Position numbers and translations under genes: made by a program
Notes under the pieces: generated by a model
What the model was told of the DNA's origin: nothing
What the model saw: only the letters and a program-made list of their open reading frames with translations
The model's database searches: none
In this document: in pieces, positions 8,408-16,357 of the stretch
Numbering within the stretch: position 1 is the stretch's first letter
Layout of the letters: each line of letters starts with the position of its first letter
Source: Paenibacillus sp. URB8-2
GTDB taxonomy: Bacteria; Bacillota; Bacilli; Paenibacillales; Paenibacillaceae
Direction of reading: 5' to 3'
Length of the DNA: 64,000 bases
NCBI RefSeq assembly: GCF_013393385.1
Contig: NZ_AP023239.1
Span: 1,736,001 to 1,800,000 of the forward strand

Positions 8408-9871
8408 GTGACAGAAAGCAGTGACTACACTGATTATACGGAATATTCATCGTATTCTGAGTACACAGACCACTCGCGCAACAAAATCTGTTTTGCCATA
8501 TTGGCGCATAATCGCAGAGAAGTTGTCTTCGATTTATTAGACAATATCCGCTGTTACTGTCCTAACAGTTCTGTCGTCTTATATAACGGTGGAGATGACC
8601 CGGAATTATGTAAAGGTCTGGGTTATCCGGTATGCCCGACCAGCAGAAAATTAGATTACGGGGTAACCGCAATATATATGCTTGAAGTGATGGAGTGGCT
8701 CGAGGACATTGATTATTCTTACGATATACTGATCAATCTGGATTCTGATGTTTTGTTTGCCAGAGAAGGCTTTGAGCAATACATTCTTAATGAAATGAAT
8801 GACAAGGATTACATGGGCGTCTGTACGAAAATACCGGATGATGATTTTTATTGCTTAGTACAACTTAGGCAGGAAATCGACCAATGGATCCCCCTGTTCG
8901 GAAACGAACCTTATAGGGAGTCATTCAACGTAGGGCAGGTATACAGCAGGAAATTAGTCCTTCGTTTTTTACATGATGACCAGTATGAATTGTTAAAAAG
9001 TAACCTCCATGGTACAAGGTCCTTCGGAGTAGATGAGATTGTCTATGTTACGATGGTTGAACGGATGGGCTATCCATTGCATGCTTACAAGGAGAATGTT
9101 GGCTCAGTCGTTCGTTACCGGCCGTACTTTCCGCTCGATGAGGTGGTCAGTCTTGTGAATTTTCAACCGGAAAGCTCCCTCATTCATCCGGTCCATCGGA
9201 AACTTAAGGATGAAGCAAGAAGCTTTATCCGGGAGGCCATGAAACGGAAAATCCAGCTCAGTCCCGATTATCAAGAACGATTTATGGAAGAGTACCTAGG
9301 TGAGATGCCTTATCTCATCCGCAGAAGCAGATATAACGGCGGAAAGATAGAGTGGCTGGCCGCCTCGGAAGATGAAGGGCTGCTGTACTGGAGGGAAAAC
9401 CAAACAGGCAGAACAAAAGATGTCTTGTTTGGACCCTATGCATTCGGAAGCGGAAAGATTGAGGGATTAACAGCGATTGAGGGTAAATTCGGCAATCTTG
9501 AAGCGGTATGCCGAAGCGGTAACAAACTCATCCATTATTGGAGAGATGAACATAGCGGTGAATGGTTCAAATCCGAACAGTTTGCGGATGGCGTTAAGGG
9601 AATGCCGGCTTTTCTGGAAAGCAGCCATGGTAATTTCGAAGTCGTTGCCCCGCTGAAGAAGGGAGGCCTTGGTCATTGGTGGAGAAACAACGACGATCCC
9701 ATGCTTCCTTGGTTTGGCCCCAAAGTATTCGGTTCAGAACAGTATGATGAAGTAATCCTGGTTGAGAACAATGAGAAGCAATTGACAGCCATTGCTTGTA
9801 AAGATGGCAAGTATCAATACTACGTCAGGGACGACCACAACAGTTGGGAGTGGAATGGACCTTACGAATAA
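8408..9871 (+). CDS. Glycosyltransferase-like protein with C-terminal propeller-type blades
   Basis: A 487-residue protein in three parts. Residues 1-25 are a low-complexity Tyr/Ser/Asp/Glu tail. Residues about 26-310 look like a GT-A fold domain (ICFAILAHNRREVV, then a DSDV metal-site candidate in INLDSDVLFAREG near residue 117). Residues about 315-487 contain about four repeats of roughly 50 residues with YWRE / HYWRD / HWWRN and FGPYAFGSG / WFGPKVFGS, resembling blades of PLL-type lectin beta-propellers. The fusion suggests a sugar-transferring enzyme that also binds glycan. GTG 8408 follows AAGGAAGGTG. It is followed by the HipA-like gene after 14 bases. I do not know a named homologue. 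Confidence 0.7.
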   Translation: MTESSDYTDYTEYSSYSEYTDHSRNKICFAILAHNRREVVFDLLDNIRCYCPNSSVVLYNGGDDPELCKGLGYPVCPTSRKLDYGVTAIYMLEVMEWLEDIDYSYDILINLDSDVLFAREGFEQYILNEMNDKDYMGVCTKIPDDDFYCLVQLRQEIDQWIPLFGNEPYRESFNVGQVYSRKLVLRFLHDDQYELLKSNLHGTRSFGVDEIVYVTMVERMGYPLHAYKENVGSVVRYRPYFPLDEVVSLVNFQPESSLIHPVHRKLKDEARSFIREAMKRKIQLSPDYQERFMEEYLGEMPYLIRRSRYNGGKIEWLAASEDEGLLYWRENQTGRTKDVLFGPYAFGSGKIEGLTAIEGKFGNLEAVCRSGNKLIHYWRDEHSGEWFKSEQFADGVKGMPAFLESSHGNFEVVAPLKKGGLGHWWRNNDDPMLPWFGPKVFGSEQYDEVILVENNEKQLTAIACKDGKYQYYVRDDHNSWEWNGPYE

Positions 9872-9885
9872 GAGGTTGAGGACCG

Positions 9886-10674
9886 ATGAGCATCCTGGCT
9901 GTGCAATACGTTAGACCAATGGATGATGGATGGACACTCCCGCATCTGTTCAAATGCGAGGACGGTCAAACCTATGTTGTCAAATTCATTAATAATCGTT
10001 CCGGTGCTGGTATATTGGCCAACGAGCTGATTGCTTATCGTCTCGGGAATTGGCTTGGATTGCCGATTGCACCCTATCGCATTATCCAGATAACACGGGA
10101 TCTTGTGGATATGTTCCCTGTTTTGAAAAGCATGGATATCCCTGCAGGCCTGCACCTGGGCAGTTTATATTTTGAACAAGGGACGACCTTGCTGGGGGAA
10201 GTCAATTTGGCATTATGCAAAAATCTGCATCAAGCAGCCGGGATGATGGTATTTGATCATTGGATCAATAACTGGGACCGGCATGTTGCCGGATCGAATC
10301 TATTATATTTACCGGACCAGCGCAAAATTCAAATGATAGACCACTCCGATGCTTTCTTCGGCCCGTATTGGGACCAAGAAGAATTTATGGATGACAGTGA
10401 TAGAATGGATGTATTCTGGGGTCCTTTATATGAAATGTTTGTTCCCTATATAGACAGCCAAGACCCGTTTGGTCATTATACCTCGTTAGTCGAAAAGGTC
10501 AGCGAGAAAGTCGTTATTCAAGCGGTAAAAGGGCTTCCTAAACAGTGGAATATCTCCCGGGAAGATATGACTGGGTTGATTGATTTTTTACTGTGTAGGA
10601 GGAGCCTTGTTCGAGGAGCTTTGGAGGAATTAAGGGAATACTTTCCGATCTGGAGGCAGGAAGACGACAGTTAA
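9886..10674 (+). CDS. HipA-like protein kinase
   Basis: A 262-residue protein of the HipA-like kinase group, which phosphorylates proteins using ATP. Key features are the catalytic loop FDHWINNWDRHVAGSNLLY (residues about 125-143; Asp and Asn of the D-x5-N type) and the metal-binding IDHSDAF (about residues 153-159). It is much shorter than toxin HipA (about 440 residues), and no HipB-like antitoxin gene is nearby, so a toxin-antitoxin role is unlikely. Its place between a glycosyltransferase and two proteins with Ser/Asp-rich tails suggests the tails could be substrates; that is inference. ATG 9886 follows AGAGGTTGAGG. Confidence 0.75.
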   Translation: MSILAVQYVRPMDDGWTLPHLFKCEDGQTYVVKFINNRSGAGILANELIAYRLGNWLGLPIAPYRIIQITRDLVDMFPVLKSMDIPAGLHLGSLYFEQGTTLLGEVNLALCKNLHQAAGMMVFDHWINNWDRHVAGSNLLYLPDQRKIQMIDHSDAFFGPYWDQEEFMDDSDRMDVFWGPLYEMFVPYIDSQDPFGHYTSLVEKVSEKVVIQAVKGLPKQWNISREDMTGLIDFLLCRRSLVRGALEELREYFPIWRQEDDS

Positions 10675-10843
10675 TTCTGGAGGAAACAGGGATGAATCGT
10701 TAATAAAATATGATTATATAAAAGGCTTGAAAATATGGTAATTCACTAGAGTTTCAGCCCTTACATTTTCTTGGTCCGAGCATTTAATAGTATCAGGATG
10801 ATTAAGACATCCTAATATATTATTAAAGGAGTGCTTCTAAAAG

Positions 10844-11488
10844 ATGCAAACGGATCACAGAGCTCAGAAACACGTCACTATAACTACAGGTCCTATTTAT
10901 GTGCCGCCCATTAACATTATTGTTCCCAACGACAAGCTTATTGTGACTCTTAAAAATCCGACGAACAAAAAGCTTCAAGCGACAGTAAAACTCGGCCTTT
11001 GTCCTTCTCCTAACAGCAGTCCTTGTGTACCATGTGCGGGAGGTGGAGGTGGCTGTACCAGTAATTCGGTGCAAACATTCGAGGTAAATGAAACGGATAT
11101 TCATCTCGGTACGTTCAAGGTTGATCCGATGACATGCCTGCGCATTGAAAAAACGTTCAATAACTATGAATTGTTTGATTCGGTTATCCGGATAACGGCT
11201 ACCGGCGATTTTGAAATCTGTAAAGACAGCTGCCAGCCCATCTGCGGCCTGCTGGAAATTTCCAGCGTAGTCGGTTTTTCAGGCAGCGCCGGCGGTCCGT
11301 TCGTAACAGCGATTCCTGCAGAGATGACTGCCTTGTATCAAGCATATTACGTAAACTCCGGTGTAGTGGGTACAGATGAACAAACCCATGTACGCTACGC
11401 CGAGTATGTATTGTGCGATACTCACTGCCCTTGTGATTCAGATTCCGACTCCAGCTCCAGCTCTTCTTCTAGCGACGACGACCACTAA
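10844..11488 (+). CDS. Cys-rich protein with Ser/Asp tail (probable spore or cell surface), copy 1
   Basis: A 214-residue protein without signal peptide or membrane segment. The N-terminus (HVTITTGPIYVPP) leads into a beta-rich body with many conserved Cys (LCPSP, GGGCTSNSVQTFEV, PMTCLRIEKTF, EICKDSCQPICGLLEISS, LCDTHCPC). It ends in an acidic Ser tail alternating Asp and Ser, then a Ser run and DDDH. The pattern fits an insoluble, cross-linked outer-layer protein, with tail serines open to phosphorylation or glycosylation. ATG 10844 follows AAAGGAGTGCTT. It is the paralogue of the next gene. I do not recognise a named family; a spore-coat or exosporium role is inferred from neighbours. Confidence 0.75.
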   Translation: MQTDHRAQKHVTITTGPIYVPPINIIVPNDKLIVTLKNPTNKKLQATVKLGLCPSPNSSPCVPCAGGGGGCTSNSVQTFEVNETDIHLGTFKVDPMTCLRIEKTFNNYELFDSVIRITATGDFEICKDSCQPICGLLEISSVVGFSGSAGGPFVTAIPAEMTALYQAYYVNSGVVGTDEQTHVRYAEYVLCDTHCPCDSDSDSSSSSSSSDDDH

Positions 11489-11499
11489 TTTAGGTAGCC

Positions 11500-11531
11500 G
11501 GCCTCTTCCGACCCGGAAGAGGCCGTTTCTT
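11500..11531 (+). terminator. Terminator after copy 1
   Basis: GGCCTCTTCC / GGAAGAGGCC hairpin with a GACCC loop, followed by GTTTCTTCTT. Confidence 0.75.
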
Positions 11532-11667
11532 CTTGTAAGGACTATTAATGATTTCATATATGTTAATTAACTAGAATATCAGCCGTTGCATTTCCTTGCT
11601 CAGAGCATTTGATAGTAGCAGGATGAATTAACACATCCAATATATGATAAAAGGAGTGCTTATAATA

Positions 11668-12309
11668 ATGACAATGGATCATAAGGATCACAAACAAGTC
11701 ACTATTACTACAGGTCCTGTTTATGTAGCGCCATTTAACGCTCCCTCTTCTTCTGCTATAAACGACAGAATTGTCGTTACTCTGAAAAATCCGACTCACA
11801 AAAAGCTGCAAGCGCAAGTGACCCTTGCCCTATGTCCTTCGCCTAACCCACCTGTAGCAGTAGCAGGTGGAACCTGTACTAGTAATTCTGTACAAACATT
11901 TGAAGTTCTGGAATCTGAAACTAATCTCGGTTTCTTCAAGGTTGATCCGATGACTTGCCTGCGTATTGAAAAAACGTTTGATAACGATCAACTATTTGAT
12001 ACGGTTATCCGGTTGACGGCAACCGGCGATTTTAAAATCTGTGAAGACAGCTGTGAGCCCATCTGCGGATTGCTGGAAATTTCTAGCGTAGTTGGTTCTT
12101 CGGGCACCGGGGATGGCCGAGTCCAATCAGCAATACCTGCAGAGAAAACTGCCTTTTATCAAGGATATGGAGGAGCCCCGGGTGTGGTCCTTACAGATCC
12201 GCAAGCAAGTGTACCCTATGCTGAGTGGGTATTGTGCGATACTCACTGCCCTTGTGATTCCGACTCCGATTCGGATTCAAGCTCTTCATCTAGCGACGAC
12301 GACCACTAA
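11668..12309 (+). CDS. Cys-rich protein with Ser/Asp tail, copy 2
   Basis: A 213-residue paralogue of the preceding protein with the same Cys pattern (LCPSP, GGTCTSNSVQTFEV, PMTCLRIEKTF, KICEDSCEPICGLLEISS, LCDTHCPC) and the same tail of alternating Asp and Ser ending SSDDDH. I start at ATG 11668, at the same distance from AAAGGAGTGCTT as in copy 1; an upstream ATG at 11644 precedes that site and is rejected. The gene is followed by a weaker version of the copy 1 terminator and then by a CotS-like gene. The function is probably the same as copy 1, structural and at the surface. Confidence 0.75.
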   Translation: MTMDHKDHKQVTITTGPVYVAPFNAPSSSAINDRIVVTLKNPTHKKLQAQVTLALCPSPNPPVAVAGGTCTSNSVQTFEVLESETNLGFFKVDPMTCLRIEKTFDNDQLFDTVIRLTATGDFKICEDSCEPICGLLEISSVVGSSGTGDGRVQSAIPAEKTAFYQGYGGAPGVVLTDPQASVPYAEWVLCDTHCPCDSDSDSDSSSSSSDDDH

Positions 12310-12318
12310 TTTAGGTAG

Positions 12319-12355
12319 CCGGCCACTTCCGACCCGAAAGAGGCTGTTTCTTCTT
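12319..12355 (+). terminator. Degenerate terminator after copy 2
   Basis: Counterpart of the 11500 terminator, but the stem has picked up mismatches (GGCCACTTCC against GAAAGAGGCT), so read-through into the CotS-like gene is likely. Confidence 0.5.
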
Positions 12356-12413
12356 GTAAGTAAGGCCCTCTGGAGTAACGGACTTCCATTTTAGCATGAC
12401 GAGGTGATTCTTT

Positions 12414-13397
12414 ATGTTTCACCAGCTGCTGCAAGCCGCTTCAGAACAATATGGGATTGCATTCTGCGAATTTGAAATCCTTCATAAAACGGGCCGGACG
12501 CTGGTCCTCGCCTTGAAGTCGCCACAGGGGGATTATGTTCTGAAAAGTATTTTTACCAGCGAACAACGTCTTCAGTTTATTTTGGAAGCCGAACACTTCC
12601 TGAGGCAGCAGGGAATTCATATACCGGAGATCTATCCTACTCTCACAGGCACGCCTTATTTTCTATGGGAGGGGGATCGTTATGTCCTGCAAGAAAAATT
12701 GCGGGGGGCTCCGTTTCCTCCAACAACAATAGAAGCCGTGACCCGCAGGGCAGCCCTTCTTGGCAAAATGCATTCCTCTTCGCTAGGCTTCCTTTCGGAA
12801 TATGGACCATACGTTCCTCAGGAAAGGTTGTGGCTTAGTACTTTTCTAAGGGAACTCTCTGCTTTGAAGCATTGGGCAAGCTGGTATCACAACACTAGAG
12901 CCTCCAAAAAAAAGATGATCCTGTCTCATATCGATTTTTTTCAGCAAGCAGGTCGGGAGTTGGTTGAACGGCTTGAGCGGCATGCCTTTTTTAAAAGCTG
13001 GATCGATGCTCCTCTTCAAAAGCATTTTTTGTGCCACGGCGACTTTCACAGCGACAATGTCCTGACGGTAGGAGCAAGTCTCTATGTTATCGACTTTGAA
13101 TTCATCCGTTATGACTATCCCTCCAAAGATATAGCCCGTTTTATGCAAGGAATAATGAACCGGCGAAAAGGTTGGGACCCTGTCTGGTTCGATCATCTTC
13201 TGAATTCTTATCTCCGGGAAAATCCGCTGAACGATGACCAATTGGACCTAATGTATTTCGACTTAGCTTTTCCTCATAGCTTTTACCGCTTTGTAGATAA
13301 AGGCGGATACAGGAATATGTCCTTGGATGATGTGACAGCTTATTTAGAAAGAGAGCATGACAAAACCGTTTATTTCCTGCAGCAAACCAAACGTTAG
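12414..13397 (+). CDS. CotS-family kinase-like spore coat protein
   Basis: A 327-residue protein with the aminoglycoside-phosphotransferase/choline-kinase fold used by the CotS/CotI/YutH group of Bacillus spore coat proteins. The N-lobe has LALKSPQGDYVLKSIF. The catalytic loop HGDFHSDNVL lies near residue 204 and the metal-binding VIDFEF near residue 222. Both are intact, so the enzyme may be active. ATG 12414 follows GAGGTGA. It lies after the two Ser/Asp-tailed genes and is the best direct hint that this cluster serves the spore surface. Directly after its stop lies a sigK-derived scar. Confidence 0.82.
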   Translation: MFHQLLQAASEQYGIAFCEFEILHKTGRTLVLALKSPQGDYVLKSIFTSEQRLQFILEAEHFLRQQGIHIPEIYPTLTGTPYFLWEGDRYVLQEKLRGAPFPPTTIEAVTRRAALLGKMHSSSLGFLSEYGPYVPQERLWLSTFLRELSALKHWASWYHNTRASKKKMILSHIDFFQQAGRELVERLERHAFFKSWIDAPLQKHFLCHGDFHSDNVLTVGASLYVIDFEFIRYDYPSKDIARFMQGIMNRRKGWDPVWFDHLLNSYLRENPLNDDQLDLMYFDLAFPHSFYRFVDKGGYRNMSLDDVTAYLEREHDKTVYFLQQTKR

Positions 13398-13417
13398 TCT
13401 GAGCAGCAGCTTCCTTC

Positions 13418-13470
13418 GTATCACGAATGGAGAAGCGGGCGCTGATGAAGCTGTATCATGAGTTCTAAAG
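13418..13470 (+). pseudogene. sigK: Scar of the sigK 3' end
   Basis: Bases 13430-13464 match 1181-1215 of the sigK fragment exactly over 35 bases (codons for [12 protein letters not shown]). The flanks are similar but degenerate, and the stop region is changed. There is no reading frame of use. It separates the CotS-like gene from the sugar-transport operon. Confidence 0.85.
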
Positions 13471-13491
13471 GCGAAGCGGAGGGAGAGGAAA

Positions 13492-13523
13492 GTGCAGCTT
13501 GTCATTGGCAGGCTGTTTTTTTC
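13492..13523 (+). terminator. Decayed copy of the sigK terminator
   Basis: TGCAGCTTGTC / GGCAGGCTG with a following T run, in the same place relative to the sigK 3' end as the 1242 terminator. The stem is shorter and imperfect. Confidence 0.55.
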
Positions 13524-13639
13524 CAGGTATAAGGAATGAAAGGAAACATATCCAGGCTAATGTTAAATTTAATGACATTCTAACAAAAAAACATTGCAAG
13601 TACTTGATTGTGAATGTATTATGAATATATAAAAGTTAT

Positions 13640-13653
13640 CGAAAACGTTTTAG
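13640..13653. promoter_or_regulatory. LacI-family operator 1 (autoregulatory)
   Basis: CGAAAACGTTTTAG, a near-perfect palindrome centred on CG of the LacI/GalR type, just before the regulator's start. Related sites lie at 14717 and 14878. Confidence 0.75.
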
Positions 13654-13657
13654 ATAT

Positions 13658-14695
13658 GTGGGGTGCGTTATTATAGTTAACATAAGAGATATCGCCAAGG
13701 CGGCTGGAGTTTCAGTATCGACCGTCTCCAAAGCATTGAACGGATATTCGGATGTAAAGAGCAAGACAAGGGAAATGATCCTCGATGTTGCCAAGGAAAT
13801 GGATTATTTGCCTAATGTAATGGCCAGGGGGCTTATTACGAAGAAATCGAATACCATTGGAATCTTTTTCGGAGACAGGCAAAACTCGGGGTTCGACAAT
13901 CCGTTCTTCAGTGAGCTGATCCGTTCGATTAAGGATGTGGCTGGTGCGGAGGGTTACGATATTCTCATCTTCGCCAATCAGAAGCGAACTACATCCAGTT
14001 ATAAGACCATATGCTACGAGAAAGGTGTCGATGGTGTCATCCTGATTCTCACTGGTGACCAGCGTACGGATGAAAACATCCGGGAGCTGCATGAGAGTCT
14101 GCCGACCGTTTATATAGACAGCGTATCCTATCAATTCAACAATGTTAATTTCGTTGAAACGGAAAATGTGAATGCCTCATTCCAGGCGGTGGAACATCTG
14201 ATTGAACTGGGTCATACGCGAATTTTGAAGATGGCTGGAGACCAGGTCGCCAAGGCGTCGTACGACCGGATTGAAGGTTACAAGCAGGCGCTGAACAAGC
14301 ATGGGCTTGAAGTCAATAATGATTTGATCCTATATGGGGAGTTCTCCAGGGAAAAAGCCTATCAGTTAACGAAGCGTTTCTTCTCAAAGCCTAGCGGAGT
14401 CACAGCCGTATTCTCATCCAGCGATATGATGGCTTTCGGAATCATTGATGCTTTGAAGGATTTGGGGTTCAGGGTTCCTGAAGATATTTCTGTCATAGGC
14501 TTTGACGATATAGATGAATCCAAAGACTATCAGCCTCCATTGACAACCGTTCACCAACAGCGTTTTACAATGGGGGAAACTGCCGCAAAAATGCTTCTTC
14601 AGCTGATTGATAGCCAAGACGGAATTACCCGGCATGCTACCATTCCAGCCAGACTGGTGATCAGAGAAAGCAGCGGCACGAAACGAGAGGGCTAA
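13658..14695 (+). CDS. LacI-family transcriptional regulator
   Basis: A 345-residue DNA-binding repressor that senses a sugar through a periplasmic-binding-protein-like domain. The helix-turn-helix (IRDIAKAAGVSVSTVSKALNG) and hinge helix (NVMARGLITKKSN) are at residues about 8-60. The effector domain follows with typical features (AVFSSSDMMAFGI, VIGFDDID). GTG 13658 is the only ordinary start codon in frame before the DNA-binding domain, but it has no clear ribosome binding site; a non-standard start a few codons later, after GGGGTG, is possible. Palindromes CTAAAACGTTTTAG or close variants before this gene and before the binding-protein gene suggest that it controls both. Confidence 0.92.
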   Translation: MGCVIIVNIRDIAKAAGVSVSTVSKALNGYSDVKSKTREMILDVAKEMDYLPNVMARGLITKKSNTIGIFFGDRQNSGFDNPFFSELIRSIKDVAGAEGYDILIFANQKRTTSSYKTICYEKGVDGVILILTGDQRTDENIRELHESLPTVYIDSVSYQFNNVNFVETENVNASFQAVEHLIELGHTRILKMAGDQVAKASYDRIEGYKQALNKHGLEVNNDLILYGEFSREKAYQLTKRFFSKPSGVTAVFSSSDMMAFGIIDALKDLGFRVPEDISVIGFDDIDESKDYQPPLTTVHQQRFTMGETAAKMLLQLIDSQDGITRHATIPARLVIRESSGTKREG

Positions 14696-14716
14696 TGCCT
14701 TCCTTTCAAATTTTAT

Positions 14717-14730
14717 CTAAAACGTTTTAG
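14717..14730. promoter_or_regulatory. LacI-family operator 2
   Basis: CTAAAACGTTTTAG, a perfect 14-base palindrome between the regulator gene and the transport operon. Confidence 0.8.
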
Positions 14731-14877
14731 GAAATGGTTGGACCGAATAAGGAGCTTTCTCGCCGAGTTCTCCGCTTTTTATTCGTTTAAATACAAGAGA
14801 CCAGATGGAGCAGCCAACTAATTTGAGAATCAAAGGGAGTGATGCGGTAAAGAAACCCGATAGCTTTGCCTTTTTTC

Positions 14878-14891
14878 GGAAAACGTTTTAG
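14878..14891. promoter_or_regulatory. LacI-family operator 3
   Basis: GGAAAACGTTTTAG, about 38 bases before the binding-protein start and about 160 bases from operator 2, a spacing that would allow repressor looping. Confidence 0.75.
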
Positions 14892-14928
14892 AAAAATACA
14901 CCGGCAAATATGAGGAGGAGAGAATACC

Positions 14929-16302
14929 ATGCAAAAAATGAAAGTATTGGTGCTGGTTTTCGTAATGGCAGTCATGACGATCTTGGCGGGATGTGGAGGC
15001 AATAGCTCCGGTTCCGGCGCTTCCCAGAATACGCAGGGGGGAAATAGCGCAGCGGCATCTTCCGCTGAACCGACTTCCACTGAACCGACTGAATTAACCG
15101 TCATTAACCAGGACCGCTGGGCTCCTTATGTGGAAAAGGCGGTGAAAATCTGGAACGAACAACATCCTGATAAGCAAGTGAAACTCAATCAGCTTGTCCT
15201 CGGCTACCCGCAATTGCGTCAAAAGATTACAACCGCAGCTGCAGCCGGACAAGCTCCCGACTTCTCCCTGATCGACTCGGTATGGGTGGCGGAGTTTGCG
15301 GACGCCGGGTACCTTAAACCGCTCAATTCGGTAGATCCCGAATGGGTTGAGAATGATTTTAAGAAAGACTTCTATCCGGTATTCGTCAACGGTGATTCCT
15401 ATGAAGGAAAGCCTTATGCAATCCGTTCGCAAACGGATATGGCTTTAATCTGGTTCCGCAAGGATTGGTTCAGCCAGGAGGGCATTCAGCCGCCGAAGTC
15501 TTTTGAAGAATTGATGTCAGCATCCAAGCATTTTTCCCAGAAGGAAGTTCAGGCCAAATACGGGAACTCTCAAGGCATCGCGTTTCCAGGCGGTCTGAAA
15601 GCCGGAGAAACGACGACAAGTCTGTTGATGCCCTTCTTCTGGTCCAGCGGCGCGGATGTGTTCAAGGATGGGAAGGTCGTATTGAACAGCCCGGAGTCGA
15701 AGGCAGCGGTTCAATTCCTGGCTGATCTTGTGAGTGAAAAGGCATCGACCAAGGAAGTGATCGCCTATGAATGGGATCGGGCCACGAAATTGCTGGCAAC
15801 AGGCAAAGTAGCTTTGTCCGTAGGAGGCAGCTATGAATATGCGATGATCAAGAACACGACCGGGTGGAGCGATGCCGAAATGAAAGAAAAGCTTGGTTTC
15901 GTGCCTATTCCGGCCGGGGGCAGCGGGAAAGTCGCCACATCTGCCGGCGGGATGGACTATGTCATTTATGAACAGGCCAAGCAGCCGGAACTCGCTATGG
16001 AAATTTTGAAAATTGTAACCGGCCCTGAACTGATGAAGGAGTTCGTAGTGGACACGGCACAGAATTCTCCGCGTATTTCGGTAACCGAAGGTCTGGACAA
16101 AGAAAAGGACTGGTTCCTCGCTGAAACGGGCAACTTCCTGTATGACGCCAATGTCCGTCCGGTCATTCCGGAATACGCAAAGGTATCGGAACAAATCCAG
16201 AAGATGATCGAGAGCACGGTATCCGGCAAAACGCCTGTTGATCAGGCGGTAACGGAAGCGGCAAAGGCGATCAGCGATGTTACAGGGCTTCCTCAGCAAT
16301 AA
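14929..16302 (+). CDS. Sugar ABC transporter substrate-binding lipoprotein (family 1)
   Basis: A 457-residue extracytoplasmic binding lipoprotein of the carbohydrate uptake-1 family. The signal peptide ends in the lipobox LAGC (Cys about residue 22), followed by a Gly/Ser/Ala-rich linker to about residue 55. The MalE-like body includes FADAGYLKPLN, YAIRSQTDMALIWFRKDW and FFWSSGADVFKDGK. ATG 14929 follows GAGGAGAGAA. It is the first gene of a five-gene operon, followed by two permeases, a nitrilase-family enzyme and a glycosidase. No ATPase gene is present; such systems usually share a general MsmX/MalK-type ATPase encoded elsewhere. The sugar is unknown, probably a small oligosaccharide. Confidence 0.9.
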   Translation: MQKMKVLVLVFVMAVMTILAGCGGNSSGSGASQNTQGGNSAAASSAEPTSTEPTELTVINQDRWAPYVEKAVKIWNEQHPDKQVKLNQLVLGYPQLRQKITTAAAAGQAPDFSLIDSVWVAEFADAGYLKPLNSVDPEWVENDFKKDFYPVFVNGDSYEGKPYAIRSQTDMALIWFRKDWFSQEGIQPPKSFEELMSASKHFSQKEVQAKYGNSQGIAFPGGLKAGETTTSLLMPFFWSSGADVFKDGKVVLNSPESKAAVQFLADLVSEKASTKEVIAYEWDRATKLLATGKVALSVGGSYEYAMIKNTTGWSDAEMKEKLGFVPIPAGGSGKVATSAGGMDYVIYEQAKQPELAMEILKIVTGPELMKEFVVDTAQNSPRISVTEGLDKEKDWFLAETGNFLYDANVRPVIPEYAKVSEQIQKMIESTVSGKTPVDQAVTEAAKAISDVTGLPQQ

Positions 16303-16357
16303 CTTACAGTAAGGGGATGCTTCCATCCCCTATCCTTTTATAAAGGTGGTGGCATAT

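Larger units (their letters stand above)
10741..11540 (+). repeat. Tandem duplication, unit 1
   Basis: This unit of about 800 bases (leader, gene, terminator) is repeated at 11566-12361. The leaders align across the CTAGA...CAGCC block, the GAGCATTT block and AAAGGAGTGCTT. The 3' ends share ACTAATTTAGGTAGCCGGCC. This shows duplication of a whole transcription unit. Confidence 0.9.
11566..12361 (+). repeat. Tandem duplication, unit 2
   Basis: Second copy of the leader-gene-terminator unit described at 10741. The leader and the 3' Ser/Asp codons are the best conserved parts; the middle of the gene has diverged more, so the duplication is not recent. Confidence 0.9.
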
